DNA from: Cryobacterium sp.
GTDB taxonomy: Bacteria > Actinomycetota > Actinomycetes > Actinomycetales > Microbacteriaceae
Assembly: GCA_019638935.1 (NCBI GenBank)
Contig: JAHBSW010000014.1
Location: forward strand, 1-50,685
Length of the DNA: 50,685 bases
Direction of reading: 5' to 3'
Part shown: one piece after another, positions 43,696 through 50,685 of the stretch
Numbering within the stretch: the stretch's first letter is position 1
Layout: each line of letters begins with the position of its first letter
The notes under the pieces: generated by a model
What the model saw: only the letters and a program-made list of their open reading frames with translations
Databases searched by the model: none
Told to the model about the DNA's origin: nothing
Made by a program: the position numbers and the translations under genes

Positions 43696-44544
43696 TCAGT
43701 TTCCCTTCTCGGTCGCGGTCGATCCTGTCGCTGCCTTCTCAGAAACGGTGCGTCGCTCGACGCGCTTCTCGATGTCTTTGCCGACCTCGATGATGCGGTG
43801 GACGTAGATGCCGGGCAGGTGCACCTCGTCGGGATCGATCTCGCCCGGTTCGACGAGCTCCTCGACCTGGGCGATGCAGATGCGTCCGGCCATGGCGACG
43901 ACGGGTGAGAACTGGCGCGCGGCCTTGTTGAAGACGAGGTTGCCGTGGCGGTCGCCCTTGGCGGCGTGCACGAGCGAGAACTCCGTGGTGATGGCCTCCT
44001 CGAGCACGAAGTCGCGCTGTTCACCGCGCACCTCGAACGAGCGGACCTCTTTCGGCGGGCTCGCGACCACGACGCTGCCGTCGGGGGCGTAGCGGCGAGG
44101 CAGGCCGCCCTCGGAGACCTGCGTGCCCACGCCGGTCTGGGTGAAGAACGCGGCGATGCCCGATCCGCCCGCGCGCAGCTTCTCGGCGAGCGTGCCCTGC
44201 GGGGTGAGCTCGAGTTCGAGCTCACCCGAGAGGAACTGCCGCTCGAACTCCTTGTTCTCCCCCACGTACGACGACGTCATCTTGCGGATGCGCTTGGCGA
44301 AGAGCAGCACCCCGAGCCCCCACTCGTCGACGCCGCAGTTGTTGCTCACGATCGAGAGATCCTTCGAGCCGAGGTCGTACAGGGCGTTGATGAGTTCCAT
44401 GGGGATGCCCGAGAGCCCGAACCCCGCGCACGCGATCGTCGACCCGTCCGCGATGTCCGCGACGGCCTCGGCCGCGGTCGCGACCGTCTTGTCGATGCCC
44501 GCGCGAGCGCTGCCGCGCGCGCCTCCGCGATTACTGTCGCTCAT
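43696..44544 (-). CDS. 3-oxoacid CoA-transferase subunit A
   Basis: A 282-residue alpha subunit with the CoA-transferase signature [19 protein letters not shown] and the [12 protein letters not shown] and [20 protein letters not shown] segments. It partners with the adjacent subunit B gene. Acetoacetate is the likely acceptor, judging by context; 3-oxoadipate is the alternative. The N-terminus has a Gly/Arg-rich extension of about 15 residues. ATG 44544 overlaps the upstream hydrolase stop (ATGA). Confidence 0.92.
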   Translation of the reverse strand: MSDSNRGGARGSARAGIDKTVATAAEAVADIADGSTIACAGFGLSGIPMELINALYDLGSKDLSIVSNNCGVDEWGLGVLLFAKRIRKMTSSYVGENKEFERQFLSGELELELTPQGTLAEKLRAGGSGIAAFFTQTGVGTQVSEGGLPRRYAPDGSVVVASPPKEVRSFEVRGEQRDFVLEEAITTEFSLVHAAKGDRHGNLVFNKAARQFSPVVAMAGRICIAQVEELVEPGEIDPDEVHLPGIYVHRIIEVGKDIEKRVERRTVSEKAATGSTATEKGN

Positions 44545-45464
44545 GCCGTTGTACCTGCCTTCGTTGTGTGGCGAGCGAGAACCTGAGTGACGGCGCCCGC
44601 GACGAGCTTCGCGCCCGCGTCGCCGAGCACGATCGTGTAGTGGTTGACGTCGTCGACCTCCATCGTCGACAGCGTCGTGAGTTTCTCGCTCCACTTTGCC
44701 ACGTATTCGGGCGTGTAGAGCGGATCGGCGTCGAGAAGTCCGCGTGGAGCGCGGAGAAAAATCGCGGGGTGGGCCAGCGCCTCGACGGCGGATGTCACCG
44801 AGTTGGTGCCCGCGAGCTGTTCCGCGGAGTCCTCCTCAACCGCCCGGTACGACGTCGAGGGGCGCAGCTCGGGGGCGTCTCCGTCGAGATCGTAGGCGAC
44901 GTAGTCCTTGATCGTCTGCGACCAGTCGTTGGCGAAGGCCGGATGATGACGCCAAAAGTCGAGGTAGGAGTCGACGCTCTCGAACGTCATCGAGAGTCGG
45001 TCCTGGGCGGGGCCGAGCACCATTCTCGTGAACTCGGCGGGTGTCACATCGGGCGGAACCGCCAGGGGCAGCCCGCCGTCGACGAGCACGAGCTCGGAAA
45101 CACGCTCCGGATGCCGGTGCGCCAGCACGAGCGATGCGAACCCCCCCATCGAGTGACCCACGACGACCACCCGGTCGAGGTCGAACGCGTCGAGCACCGC
45201 GGCGAGATCGTCGGCATGCTGCGGCATTCCGTAGGGACCGGGCAGTGCGTTGCTCCGCCCGCGACCGCGAAGGTCGGGCGCGATGACGCGCACCCCGGGC
45301 AGGTTCTGCGCCACGAGCGGCCACGACTGGTGCGAGGCCGTCACCCCGTGCACGACGAGAACGGTCTGCGCGGCATCCGCGTCGCCCCACACTCCGACGG
45401 CGAGTTCGCCGCCGCGAACGGGAACCGTGCGGAACTCGTACGGTGGCGCTGGAACACGTGTCAT
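44541..45464 (-). CDS. Alpha/beta hydrolase
   Basis: A 307-residue alpha/beta hydrolase: oxyanion segment VLVVHGVTASHQSWP, APDLRGRGRS, nucleophile Ser in VVVGHSMGGFASLVL, and a C-terminal DDVNHYTIVLG with the catalytic His. It is only distantly similar to the hydrolase at the 3' end of the operon, so the two probably have different substrates. ATG 45464 overlaps the stop of the dehydrogenase gene (ATGA). Confidence 0.87.
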   Translation of the reverse strand: MTRVPAPPYEFRTVPVRGGELAVGVWGDADAAQTVLVVHGVTASHQSWPLVAQNLPGVRVIAPDLRGRGRSNALPGPYGMPQHADDLAAVLDAFDLDRVVVVGHSMGGFASLVLAHRHPERVSELVLVDGGLPLAVPPDVTPAEFTRMVLGPAQDRLSMTFESVDSYLDFWRHHPAFANDWSQTIKDYVAYDLDGDAPELRPSTSYRAVEEDSAEQLAGTNSVTSAVEALAHPAIFLRAPRGLLDADPLYTPEYVAKWSEKLTTLSTMEVDDVNHYTIVLGDAGAKLVAGAVTQVLARHTTKAGTTA

Positions 45465-46207
45465 CGTGAGGTCCACCCGCCGTCCATCGTGTAGGACGCC
45501 CCCGTGACCATGCTCGAGTCATCGCCCGCGAGCCACAGTGCGAGGGAAGCCACCTCGGTGGGCTCGACGAGGCGCTTGATGGCGCTCTCGGTGAGCATGA
45601 TCTTCTCGACGACGTCCGACTCGGGGATGCCGTGCACTTTCGCCTGGTCGGCGATCTGCTTCTCGACGAGCGGGGTGCGCACGTAGCCGGGGTTGATGCA
45701 GTTGCTCGTGACGCCGTGCGGCCCGCCCTCGAGCGCGGTCACCTTGGAGAGGCCCTCGAGTCCGTGCTTCGCGGCGACGTAGGCGGATTTGTAGGCGGAT
45801 GCGCGCAGGCCGTGCACCGACGACAGGTTGATGATGCGGCCCCAGCCCCGCTCGTACATCGTCGGCAGGGCTGCGCGGATGAGCAGGAACGGCGACTCGA
45901 GCATGAGGCGGAGGATCAGGTTGAAGCGCGCCGGGTCGAACTCCTGAATGGGGCTGACCGTCTGGATGCCCGCGTTGTTGACGAGGATGTCGGTATCGAG
46001 CGAGAGCTCGGCGAGGGCCGCGGTATCGCTCAGATCGACCTGCCAGGCCTCGCCTCCGACCTCGTCGGCGATCGCCGTCGCGGCGTCACCGTCGAGGTCG
46101 GCGATGACGACCTTCGCCCCCGCTGCGGCGAACGCGCGCACGCAGGCGGCACCGATTCCACTGGCGCCGCCGGTGACGACGGCCTTCTTGCCCGTCAGAT
46201 CGGTCAT
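45461..46207 (-). CDS. 3-hydroxybutyrate dehydrogenase
   Basis: A 248-residue SDR that oxidises (R)-3-hydroxybutyrate to acetoacetate with NAD. Cofactor loop TGGASGIG, NNAG, and catalytic Ser130, Tyr143 and Lys147. The stretches SSVHGLRASAYKSAYVAAKH and YVRTPLVEKQIADQA are characteristic of 3-hydroxybutyrate dehydrogenases, as is the C-terminal YTMDGGWTSR. ATG 46207 has GGAAGGA upstream. It lies between the TetR gene and the hydrolase gene in the operon. Confidence 0.9.
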   Translation of the reverse strand: MTDLTGKKAVVTGGASGIGAACVRAFAAAGAKVVIADLDGDAATAIADEVGGEAWQVDLSDTAALAELSLDTDILVNNAGIQTVSPIQEFDPARFNLILRLMLESPFLLIRAALPTMYERGWGRIINLSSVHGLRASAYKSAYVAAKHGLEGLSKVTALEGGPHGVTSNCINPGYVRTPLVEKQIADQAKVHGIPESDVVEKIMLTESAIKRLVEPTEVASLALWLAGDDSSMVTGASYTMDGGWTSR

Positions 46208-46239
46208 TCCTGGTCCTTCCGCTCTGCTCTTGTCCACGC

Positions 46240-46884
46240 CTACGGACGGCCTTGCGTGCCGAGGCCGCGCTCGATGAAGCTCATCATCTGATCGAAAACG
46301 TGTTCGGGAACGCTCGAGGTTCCGCTCGCCGTGGGGTCGTCGTCCGCACCGGTCTGGCCGTCTTCGCCCCAGAGCACCCAGCGCATTCCGACCATCTCGC
46401 CGATGCCCATGAGCACCCATGCGACGACCGCGGGATCGACATCCGCGCCGATCTCGCCGGAGTCCTTCGCGTTGCCGAGACCAGCGATATAACCCGAGAC
46501 GATTCGTGTGTAGTGCAGGCGCAGCGACTTCGGTGAGACGAACTCCGCCTCGCGCACGATGCGGTAGAGGGCGGGATGCTCGGCCGTGAACCTGAAGAAG
46601 CCCAGAAAGCCCTGCCGCTCGATCTCGATGCGCGTCGTGGCCCCCTCGGCCGCCTCGGCCATCGCGTGACGAACGCGACGGTTGAGGTCTTCGATGAGCT
46701 CCTCGAAGATCTCGAGCTTGCTCGAGAAGTAGAGGTAGAACGTGCCCTGTGCGACGCCCGCCGCCTCGGTGATGCGCACGATCGACGCGTCAGCGTAACC
46801 GCACTCGGAGAACACCTTCTCTGCGGCTTCGAGGAGCTTGGAGCGCGTGAGCTCGCCTCGAGCCGTGCGTGGAGCGTCACTCAT
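46240..46884 (-). CDS. TetR-family transcriptional regulator
   Basis: A 214-residue TetR-type repressor with an HTH near residues 12-60 (LLEAAEKVFSECGYADASIVRITEAAGVAQGTFYLYFSSK in parts). The ligand domain is not assigned. It overlaps the acyl-CoA synthetase stop (ATGA) and is therefore transcribed with the operon it probably regulates; the ligand may be an acyl-CoA. No operator palindrome is visible within the window, since the operon promoter lies beyond the right edge. Confidence 0.88.
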   Translation of the reverse strand: MSDAPRTARGELTRSKLLEAAEKVFSECGYADASIVRITEAAGVAQGTFYLYFSSKLEIFEELIEDLNRRVRHAMAEAAEGATTRIEIERQGFLGFFRFTAEHPALYRIVREAEFVSPKSLRLHYTRIVSGYIAGLGNAKDSGEIGADVDPAVVAWVLMGIGEMVGMRWVLWGEDGQTGADDDPTASGTSSVPEHVFDQMMSFIERGLGTQGRP

Positions 46885-48446
46885 GGCGTGCCCGCCCCCG
46901 TCTGCGCACCGGAACGCATCGCGTCGAACTCGTCGACGAGCTCGCGGCGGCGAACCTTGTTCGCCCCGGAACGGGGAATCGATGACCTCATGAGAATGCG
47001 CTTGGGAACCTTGTAACCCGCAAGATTCTGCTGGCAGTATTCGGTCAGCGCTGCCTCGTCGGTGGGAACGCCCTGCCGCACGACCACGAACGCGACGCCG
47101 ACCTCGCCCCAGCGGTCATCCGGAACACCGACCACCGCCACATCGGCGACGGCGGGATGGGCGGCGAGCACGCTCTCCACCTCCGAGGGCGAAATGCTCT
47201 CGCCCCCCGAGATGTAGATGTCGCTGATGCGATCGATCACCTGGTAGTAGCCGTCGGCGTCGCGCCGCACGAGGTCGCCGGTGTGCAGCCACCCGTCGCG
47301 CAGGGCGAGAGCCGTCGCCTCCTCGTTGCGGAAGTAGCCCGGAAAGACGCTCGGTCCGCGCACGAGAAGCTCACCCTCGGCGGCGCCATCCAGCGGCGCG
47401 CCGGTGACCATGTCGGCGACGGCCACCTCGACGTGCGGATAGGGTTTGCCGGCGAGGCCGATCTTGGTGCGTGCATCCTCGTCGGGAAGGCACAGCACGT
47501 TGGGGCTTGCCTCGGTTAGTCCGTAGCCCTGCGTGAGCGCGACACCCCGGGCGTGCCAGGTGCGCAGCAGCGGCTCGGGCATGGGGGCTCCGCCGACGAT
47601 GGCGTGCGTGAGGCTCGACAGGTCGGTCGAGGCGAAGGCGGGGTTCTCCGAGAGGAAGAGGTAGTTCGCGGGCACGCCCATCATCGTGGTGATGCGGCGG
47701 TCCTGAATGAGCTGCAGCACACGACCGGGATCGAAGGTGCGCTCGAGCACAACCGTCGCGCCGACCCACCACGCGAGCAGGGGCTGAACGTTCCACCCGC
47801 CGACGTGGTACTGCGGCATGACCGCGAGCACGATGTCGGTCGCCGAAACGTCGACGATCCGGGACAGTGCGAGGTTGGTCCAGAAGCAGTTGGCATGGGT
47901 GAGCACGGCGCCGCGGGCGGCCGATTGGGTGCCCGAGGTGAAGATGATGAGCAGCGGATCGTCATCGCGCACGGCGCGTCGCACGGGAGCGTCTTCGAGA
48001 CCCCAGCGCACCGGGTGGGGCATGTTCGCTTCGACGCCGCTGCCGCCGAGCGATGTTGTCGTGAGCGGCTGCAGCAGCCGCTTGCGTGCCGCGCTCGCGA
48101 GCGAATCGAACTCCTCCTCCACCAGCAGGAGAGCGGGTGCGCACTGCTCGAGCTGCAGTGCGAGCTCGCGCGGCGATAGACGCCAGGAGAGCGGAACGAG
48201 CACGAGACCCGCTTTCGCGCAGGCGAAGAACAGCACCACGTGATCGGCGCTGTTGCCCGTGATCGTCGCGATGCGATCCCCGACTCCGTAGCCTTGGTCG
48301 AGGAATGCGTCGGCGAGTGCAGTAGCGCGCTCATCGAGTTCCCGGTAGGTCAGCTCGACTCCGCGGTCGTCGACTGCAGCACGCAGCGGGGTGGCGGTCG
48401 CGCGGTCGCGCGTCCACCTCCCCAGGGTGTGCAGTCCGTGAGTCAC
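46881..48446 (-). CDS. AMP-binding acyl-CoA synthetase
   Basis: A 521-residue ANL-superfamily ligase that activates a carboxylic acid to its CoA thioester. Core motifs: IIFTSGTQSAARGAVLTH (A3, with Arg where most enzymes have Pro-Lys), QGYGLTEASPN (A5), LHTGDLVRRDADGYY (A7) and RSGANKVRRREL (A10 with the catalytic Lys). Substrate unknown; operon context suggests a short or medium hydroxy or branched acid imported by the adjacent transporter. GTG 48446 overlaps the permease stop. Confidence 0.9.
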   Translation of the reverse strand: MTHGLHTLGRWTRDRATATPLRAAVDDRGVELTYRELDERATALADAFLDQGYGVGDRIATITGNSADHVVLFFACAKAGLVLVPLSWRLSPRELALQLEQCAPALLLVEEEFDSLASAARKRLLQPLTTTSLGGSGVEANMPHPVRWGLEDAPVRRAVRDDDPLLIIFTSGTQSAARGAVLTHANCFWTNLALSRIVDVSATDIVLAVMPQYHVGGWNVQPLLAWWVGATVVLERTFDPGRVLQLIQDRRITTMMGVPANYLFLSENPAFASTDLSSLTHAIVGGAPMPEPLLRTWHARGVALTQGYGLTEASPNVLCLPDEDARTKIGLAGKPYPHVEVAVADMVTGAPLDGAAEGELLVRGPSVFPGYFRNEEATALALRDGWLHTGDLVRRDADGYYQVIDRISDIYISGGESISPSEVESVLAAHPAVADVAVVGVPDDRWGEVGVAFVVVRQGVPTDEAALTEYCQQNLAGYKVPKRILMRSSIPRSGANKVRRRELVDEFDAMRSGAQTGAGTP

Positions 48447-49537
48447 GCGAGCTCCTCCAGAGTCTGTCGTTCTTTGGCGAGTCCAGTCTTGCCGCGCGCG
48501 AGGCGAAGGGCCACTCCCGAGATGCCGCCCGGGAGGAAGAGCACGACGAGGATGAACAGGGTGCCGAGGATGAAGAGCGGCTCGGAGAGCGGGATGCGCA
48601 GGATGTCGGGCAGATTCGCGATCGCCTCTGATCCCGCGAGGGCGGTGAGTCGCTGGTCGAGGAAGGTGTAGACGATTCCGCCGATCACGGCGCCCCAGCG
48701 GTAGCCGACGCCACCGAGCACGACGATGACAAGCAGGCTCAACGTGAACTCCGCGGTGATGACCTTCTGCGTCGCACTCGACTGCAGGAGCATATACGCC
48801 ATGCCCACGAGCGTGGCGAGAACACCCGAGATCACGAAGGTCAGCAGCTGCACGAAGTAGGGCCGGATGCCGATGACGCGAACCCGGCCGATATTCTCGC
48901 GCGTCGCGGCGACAACGTGCCCGGCGCGTGACTTCTCGAACCAGGTCGTGATGAGGAACACGATCACGAGCACCACGAGACACATCCAGTAGAGGTTCTT
49001 GGTGTTGATCACGCCGATGAGAAAGTCGGGAACGTTCGCCGTGGCCAGACCCAGTCCCTCGTCACCGTTCGTGAGTCCACCCGGGTTGCGGCGCACGAGC
49101 ACCGAGCCCGCCTGGGCGAAGGCGAGCGTGACCATGGCGAAGCCGATGCCCGTGGCGCGCAGGCTCAGCGCACCCACCGCCCCGGCGATGATGAGGCCGA
49201 GCGCGAGGGTGAACACGATCGCGGGGACGAGTTCGAGCTGCAGGTGGCGCAGCGCGATCCCCAGGCCGTATGCGCCTGCCGCGAAGTACAGTGCGTGGCC
49301 GAAGGAGAGCAGACCCGCGACACCGAAGATGAGGTGGTAGCTCAGCGCGAGTGAGGCGATGAGCATCGCGAAGGCGATGAGCTGCAGCGAGCCCGGCGTG
49401 TAGGTCGGTCCGGGCAGCACGCCGGGAATGTTGATGTTGAGCAGGGGCAGCACCGCCATGAAGAGCACGAGTACTGCACCGAGACCCCACTTCACGAAGG
49501 GGTTCGCGAAGAGGTTCGAGATCGCCTGACGGTTCAT
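48443..49537 (-). CDS. ABC transporter permease, LivM type
   Basis: A 364-residue inner-membrane permease of the branched-chain amino acid (HAAT) transporter family with about ten hydrophobic helices. The family loop ENIGRVRVIGIRPYFVQLLTFVISG and VLGGVGYRWGAVIGG are present. The substrate of such clusters is often not an amino acid; acyl or aromatic acids are imported by several. It overlaps livH-type and acyl-CoA synthetase genes by 4 bases. Confidence 0.93.
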   Translation of the reverse strand: MNRQAISNLFANPFVKWGLGAVLVLFMAVLPLLNINIPGVLPGPTYTPGSLQLIAFAMLIASLALSYHLIFGVAGLLSFGHALYFAAGAYGLGIALRHLQLELVPAIVFTLALGLIIAGAVGALSLRATGIGFAMVTLAFAQAGSVLVRRNPGGLTNGDEGLGLATANVPDFLIGVINTKNLYWMCLVVLVIVFLITTWFEKSRAGHVVAATRENIGRVRVIGIRPYFVQLLTFVISGVLATLVGMAYMLLQSSATQKVITAEFTLSLLVIVVLGGVGYRWGAVIGGIVYTFLDQRLTALAGSEAIANLPDILRIPLSEPLFILGTLFILVVLFLPGGISGVALRLARGKTGLAKERQTLEELA

Positions 49538-50409
49538 GCTTTCTTACTCCCGAGTAGTCCCGACGGACGAAGCAGCAGCACAGCCGCGAGCAGCAGCACC
49601 ACGATGAGGTCGCCGAGTCCGAAGTAGTAGTTCGCGAACTGCTGCAGCACGGCGACGAGTCCCGAGGCAATGGCCGCACCGGCGAGCGAGCCGAGCCCGC
49701 CGATGACGGTGACGATGAACGCGAAGATCAGGAGTGATCCGCCGAGATAGGGCGTCACACTGCCGTAGTAGTGGCTCGCGAGCACTCCGCCGATACCGGC
49801 CGCGGCACCACCGATCGCGAAGACGATCGTGAAGGCGGTGCGCACGTCGATGCCGAGCGCGGTGACCATCGAGCGGTTCTCCACTCCCGCGCGGATGATG
49901 AGACCGTAGCGGGTGAACTTCAGGAAGGCCACGATCGCGAGCAGTACGAGCACGGCGGCGATGATGTAGATGAAACGGTCGTTGGGGATCGTGGCGCCGA
50001 GAACATTGGTCGTCTGGTTGAGCCAGCTGGGTCCGGTCGTGTAGAGCGGGTCCTGACCCCAGATCCCCTCGAAGAGCGCGACAGCGGCGAGCGAGAGACC
50101 GACCGTCACGAGCACCTGCTCGATGAGTCGCTCATAGAGCTTGCGAATGAGCAGGAGCTCCGTGAGCGTCGCGAACAGGGCTCCGACGATCGCTCCGATG
50201 AGAATCGAGATGAGGAACGTGCCCCAGCTCGCTCCCCCGATGGCCTTCGCGAACTCGTAGCCCGCGAAAGCGCCCAGTGTGAGGAATGCGCCGTGCGCGA
50301 AGTTGAGCACATCCATGAGGCCGTAGATGAGCGAGAGGCCGGATGCCACGAGAAAGTACAGGGCCCCGAGGCCGAGTCCCGTGATGAGCAGCAGGATGAC
50401 AGTACTCAT
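49534..50409 (-). CDS. ABC transporter permease, LivH type
   Basis: A 291-residue permease with about eight helices. It shows the HAAT pattern LSLIYGLMDVLNFAHGAFLTLGA near the N-terminus and GGLGSLAGAAIASGLVAVLQQ near the C-terminus. It forms the transmembrane heterodimer with the LivM-type protein. The start is ATG at 50409, overlapping the LivF-type stop. Confidence 0.94.
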   Translation of the reverse strand: MSTVILLLITGLGLGALYFLVASGLSLIYGLMDVLNFAHGAFLTLGAFAGYEFAKAIGGASWGTFLISILIGAIVGALFATLTELLLIRKLYERLIEQVLVTVGLSLAAVALFEGIWGQDPLYTTGPSWLNQTTNVLGATIPNDRFIYIIAAVLVLLAIVAFLKFTRYGLIIRAGVENRSMVTALGIDVRTAFTIVFAIGGAAAGIGGVLASHYYGSVTPYLGGSLLIFAFIVTVIGGLGSLAGAAIASGLVAVLQQFANYYFGLGDLIVVLLLAAVLLLRPSGLLGSKKA

Positions 50410-50685
50410 GCGCTTTCGCTCCCCTCGCCCGAGTGAACACCGAGGAACTTGTGCACGAGATCGTCGTTGGACAGCAGCTCCTGTGCCCTGCCGGTGTAGA
50501 CGACGCGGCCGCCGTCGAGCACGATGACGTCTTCGGCGAGCTGACGCACCACCGCCAGGTTCTGCTCGACGAGCAGAATCGGAACGGTGCGCGCGGCCTC
50601 GGCCAAGGCATCCGTCACCTGCTGAACGATGATCGGTGCGAGCCCCTTCGTGGGCTCGTCGACCAGGAGCAGGCGGTTGTCATTG
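50406..50685 (-). CDS. ABC transporter ATP-binding protein, LivF type (N-terminus beyond window)
   Basis: The last 93 residues or so of the second ATPase of the HAAT transporter. Walker B LLLVDEPTKGLAP is at the window edge, followed by the H-loop region LLVEQNLAVVRQLA and the typical LivF tail. The TKGLAP motif is diagnostic of LivF. It is the first visible gene of the operon; livG-type and substrate-binding-protein genes are expected beyond the right edge. Confidence 0.92.
   Translation of the reverse strand, partial: NDNRLLLVDEPTKGLAPIIVQQVTDALAEAARTVPILLVEQNLAVVRQLAEDVIVLDGGRVVYTGRAQELLSNDDLVHKFLGVHSGEGSESA

Noticed and set aside
43050-44544. CoA-transferase pair as PcaIJ with a PcaD-like lactonase (protocatechuate pathway)
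   Set aside because: No other pca genes are present, and the adjacent dehydrogenase is of the 3-hydroxybutyrate type, so acetoacetate is the more consistent substrate.
46881-48446. The acyl-CoA synthetase as the missing phenylacetate-CoA ligase (PaaK)
   Set aside because: It belongs to the general acyl-CoA synthetase branch by motif pattern and is in a separate operon from the paa genes with no PaaR site nearby.

Overview
The window is a stretch of high-GC actinobacterial chromosome. Family membership of the proteins and gene order (hrcA-dnaJ-rsmE-hit-phoH-ybeY-CNNM-era; dusB-dgt-dnaG; recO-uppS) point to Micrococcales, most likely Microbacteriaceae; this is inferred from family resemblance and not from a search. 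Coding density is high, most genes are on the minus strand, and neighbouring genes often overlap by 4 bases. No rRNA, tRNA, CRISPR array, insertion sequence or prophage gene was seen.

Layout. 1-3345 (minus): dusB, dgt and the start of dnaG. 3378-8259: a YbaK-type deacylase, a FrnE/DsbA oxidoreductase with a translationally coupled small ORF, a short-chain dehydrogenase, glyS and a class V aminotransferase. 8437-12843: uppS-recO, an FMN-binding split-barrel protein, and leuA behind a leader-peptide attenuator. 13005-17113: a MacB/FtsX-type ABC exporter beside a NarL-type two-component system. 17114-18650: repeat-rich DNA with a GIY-YIG gene and a lipoprotein. 18676-25756: the era to hrcA housekeeping operon, under a CIRCE operator. 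25962-28889: two DUF4870 membrane proteins, a DUF1345 protein and hemW. 29158-39725: a phenylacetate degradation (paa) regulon (paaABCDE, a PaaG-like isomerase, paaI, paaR, paaZ, paaH-like and paaF-like genes) with two matching 22-bp PaaR-type operators. 39811-41762: a lipoprotein, a duplicated 3' fragment of ispG, and ispG itself. 42007-50685: a tightly overlapped operon with liv-type ABC transporter genes, an acyl-CoA synthetase, a TetR regulator, 3-hydroxybutyrate dehydrogenase, two alpha/beta hydrolases and 3-oxoacid CoA-transferase A/B, which together suggest uptake and catabolism of a 3-hydroxybutyrate-type (ketone-body) compound or its ester.

The most unusual content is between the genes. 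At least 17 short hairpin repeats share one architecture: outer arms GGTYTCGAnACG and CTnCTCRACC, with a perfect inner stem whose sequence differs from copy to copy. Outer-arm positions show compensatory changes, so the fold itself appears to be conserved. The repeats cluster at gene ends and in several cases supply the stop codon or the C-terminal codons of the adjacent gene. A separate 86-bp element with an 18-bp perfect palindrome occurs twice in inverted orientation. Other notable signals are a nested palindrome between recO and its divergent neighbour, an in-frame repeat insertion in hemW, and many start codons preceded at 5-7 bases by a -10 hexamer, indicating widespread leaderless transcription.
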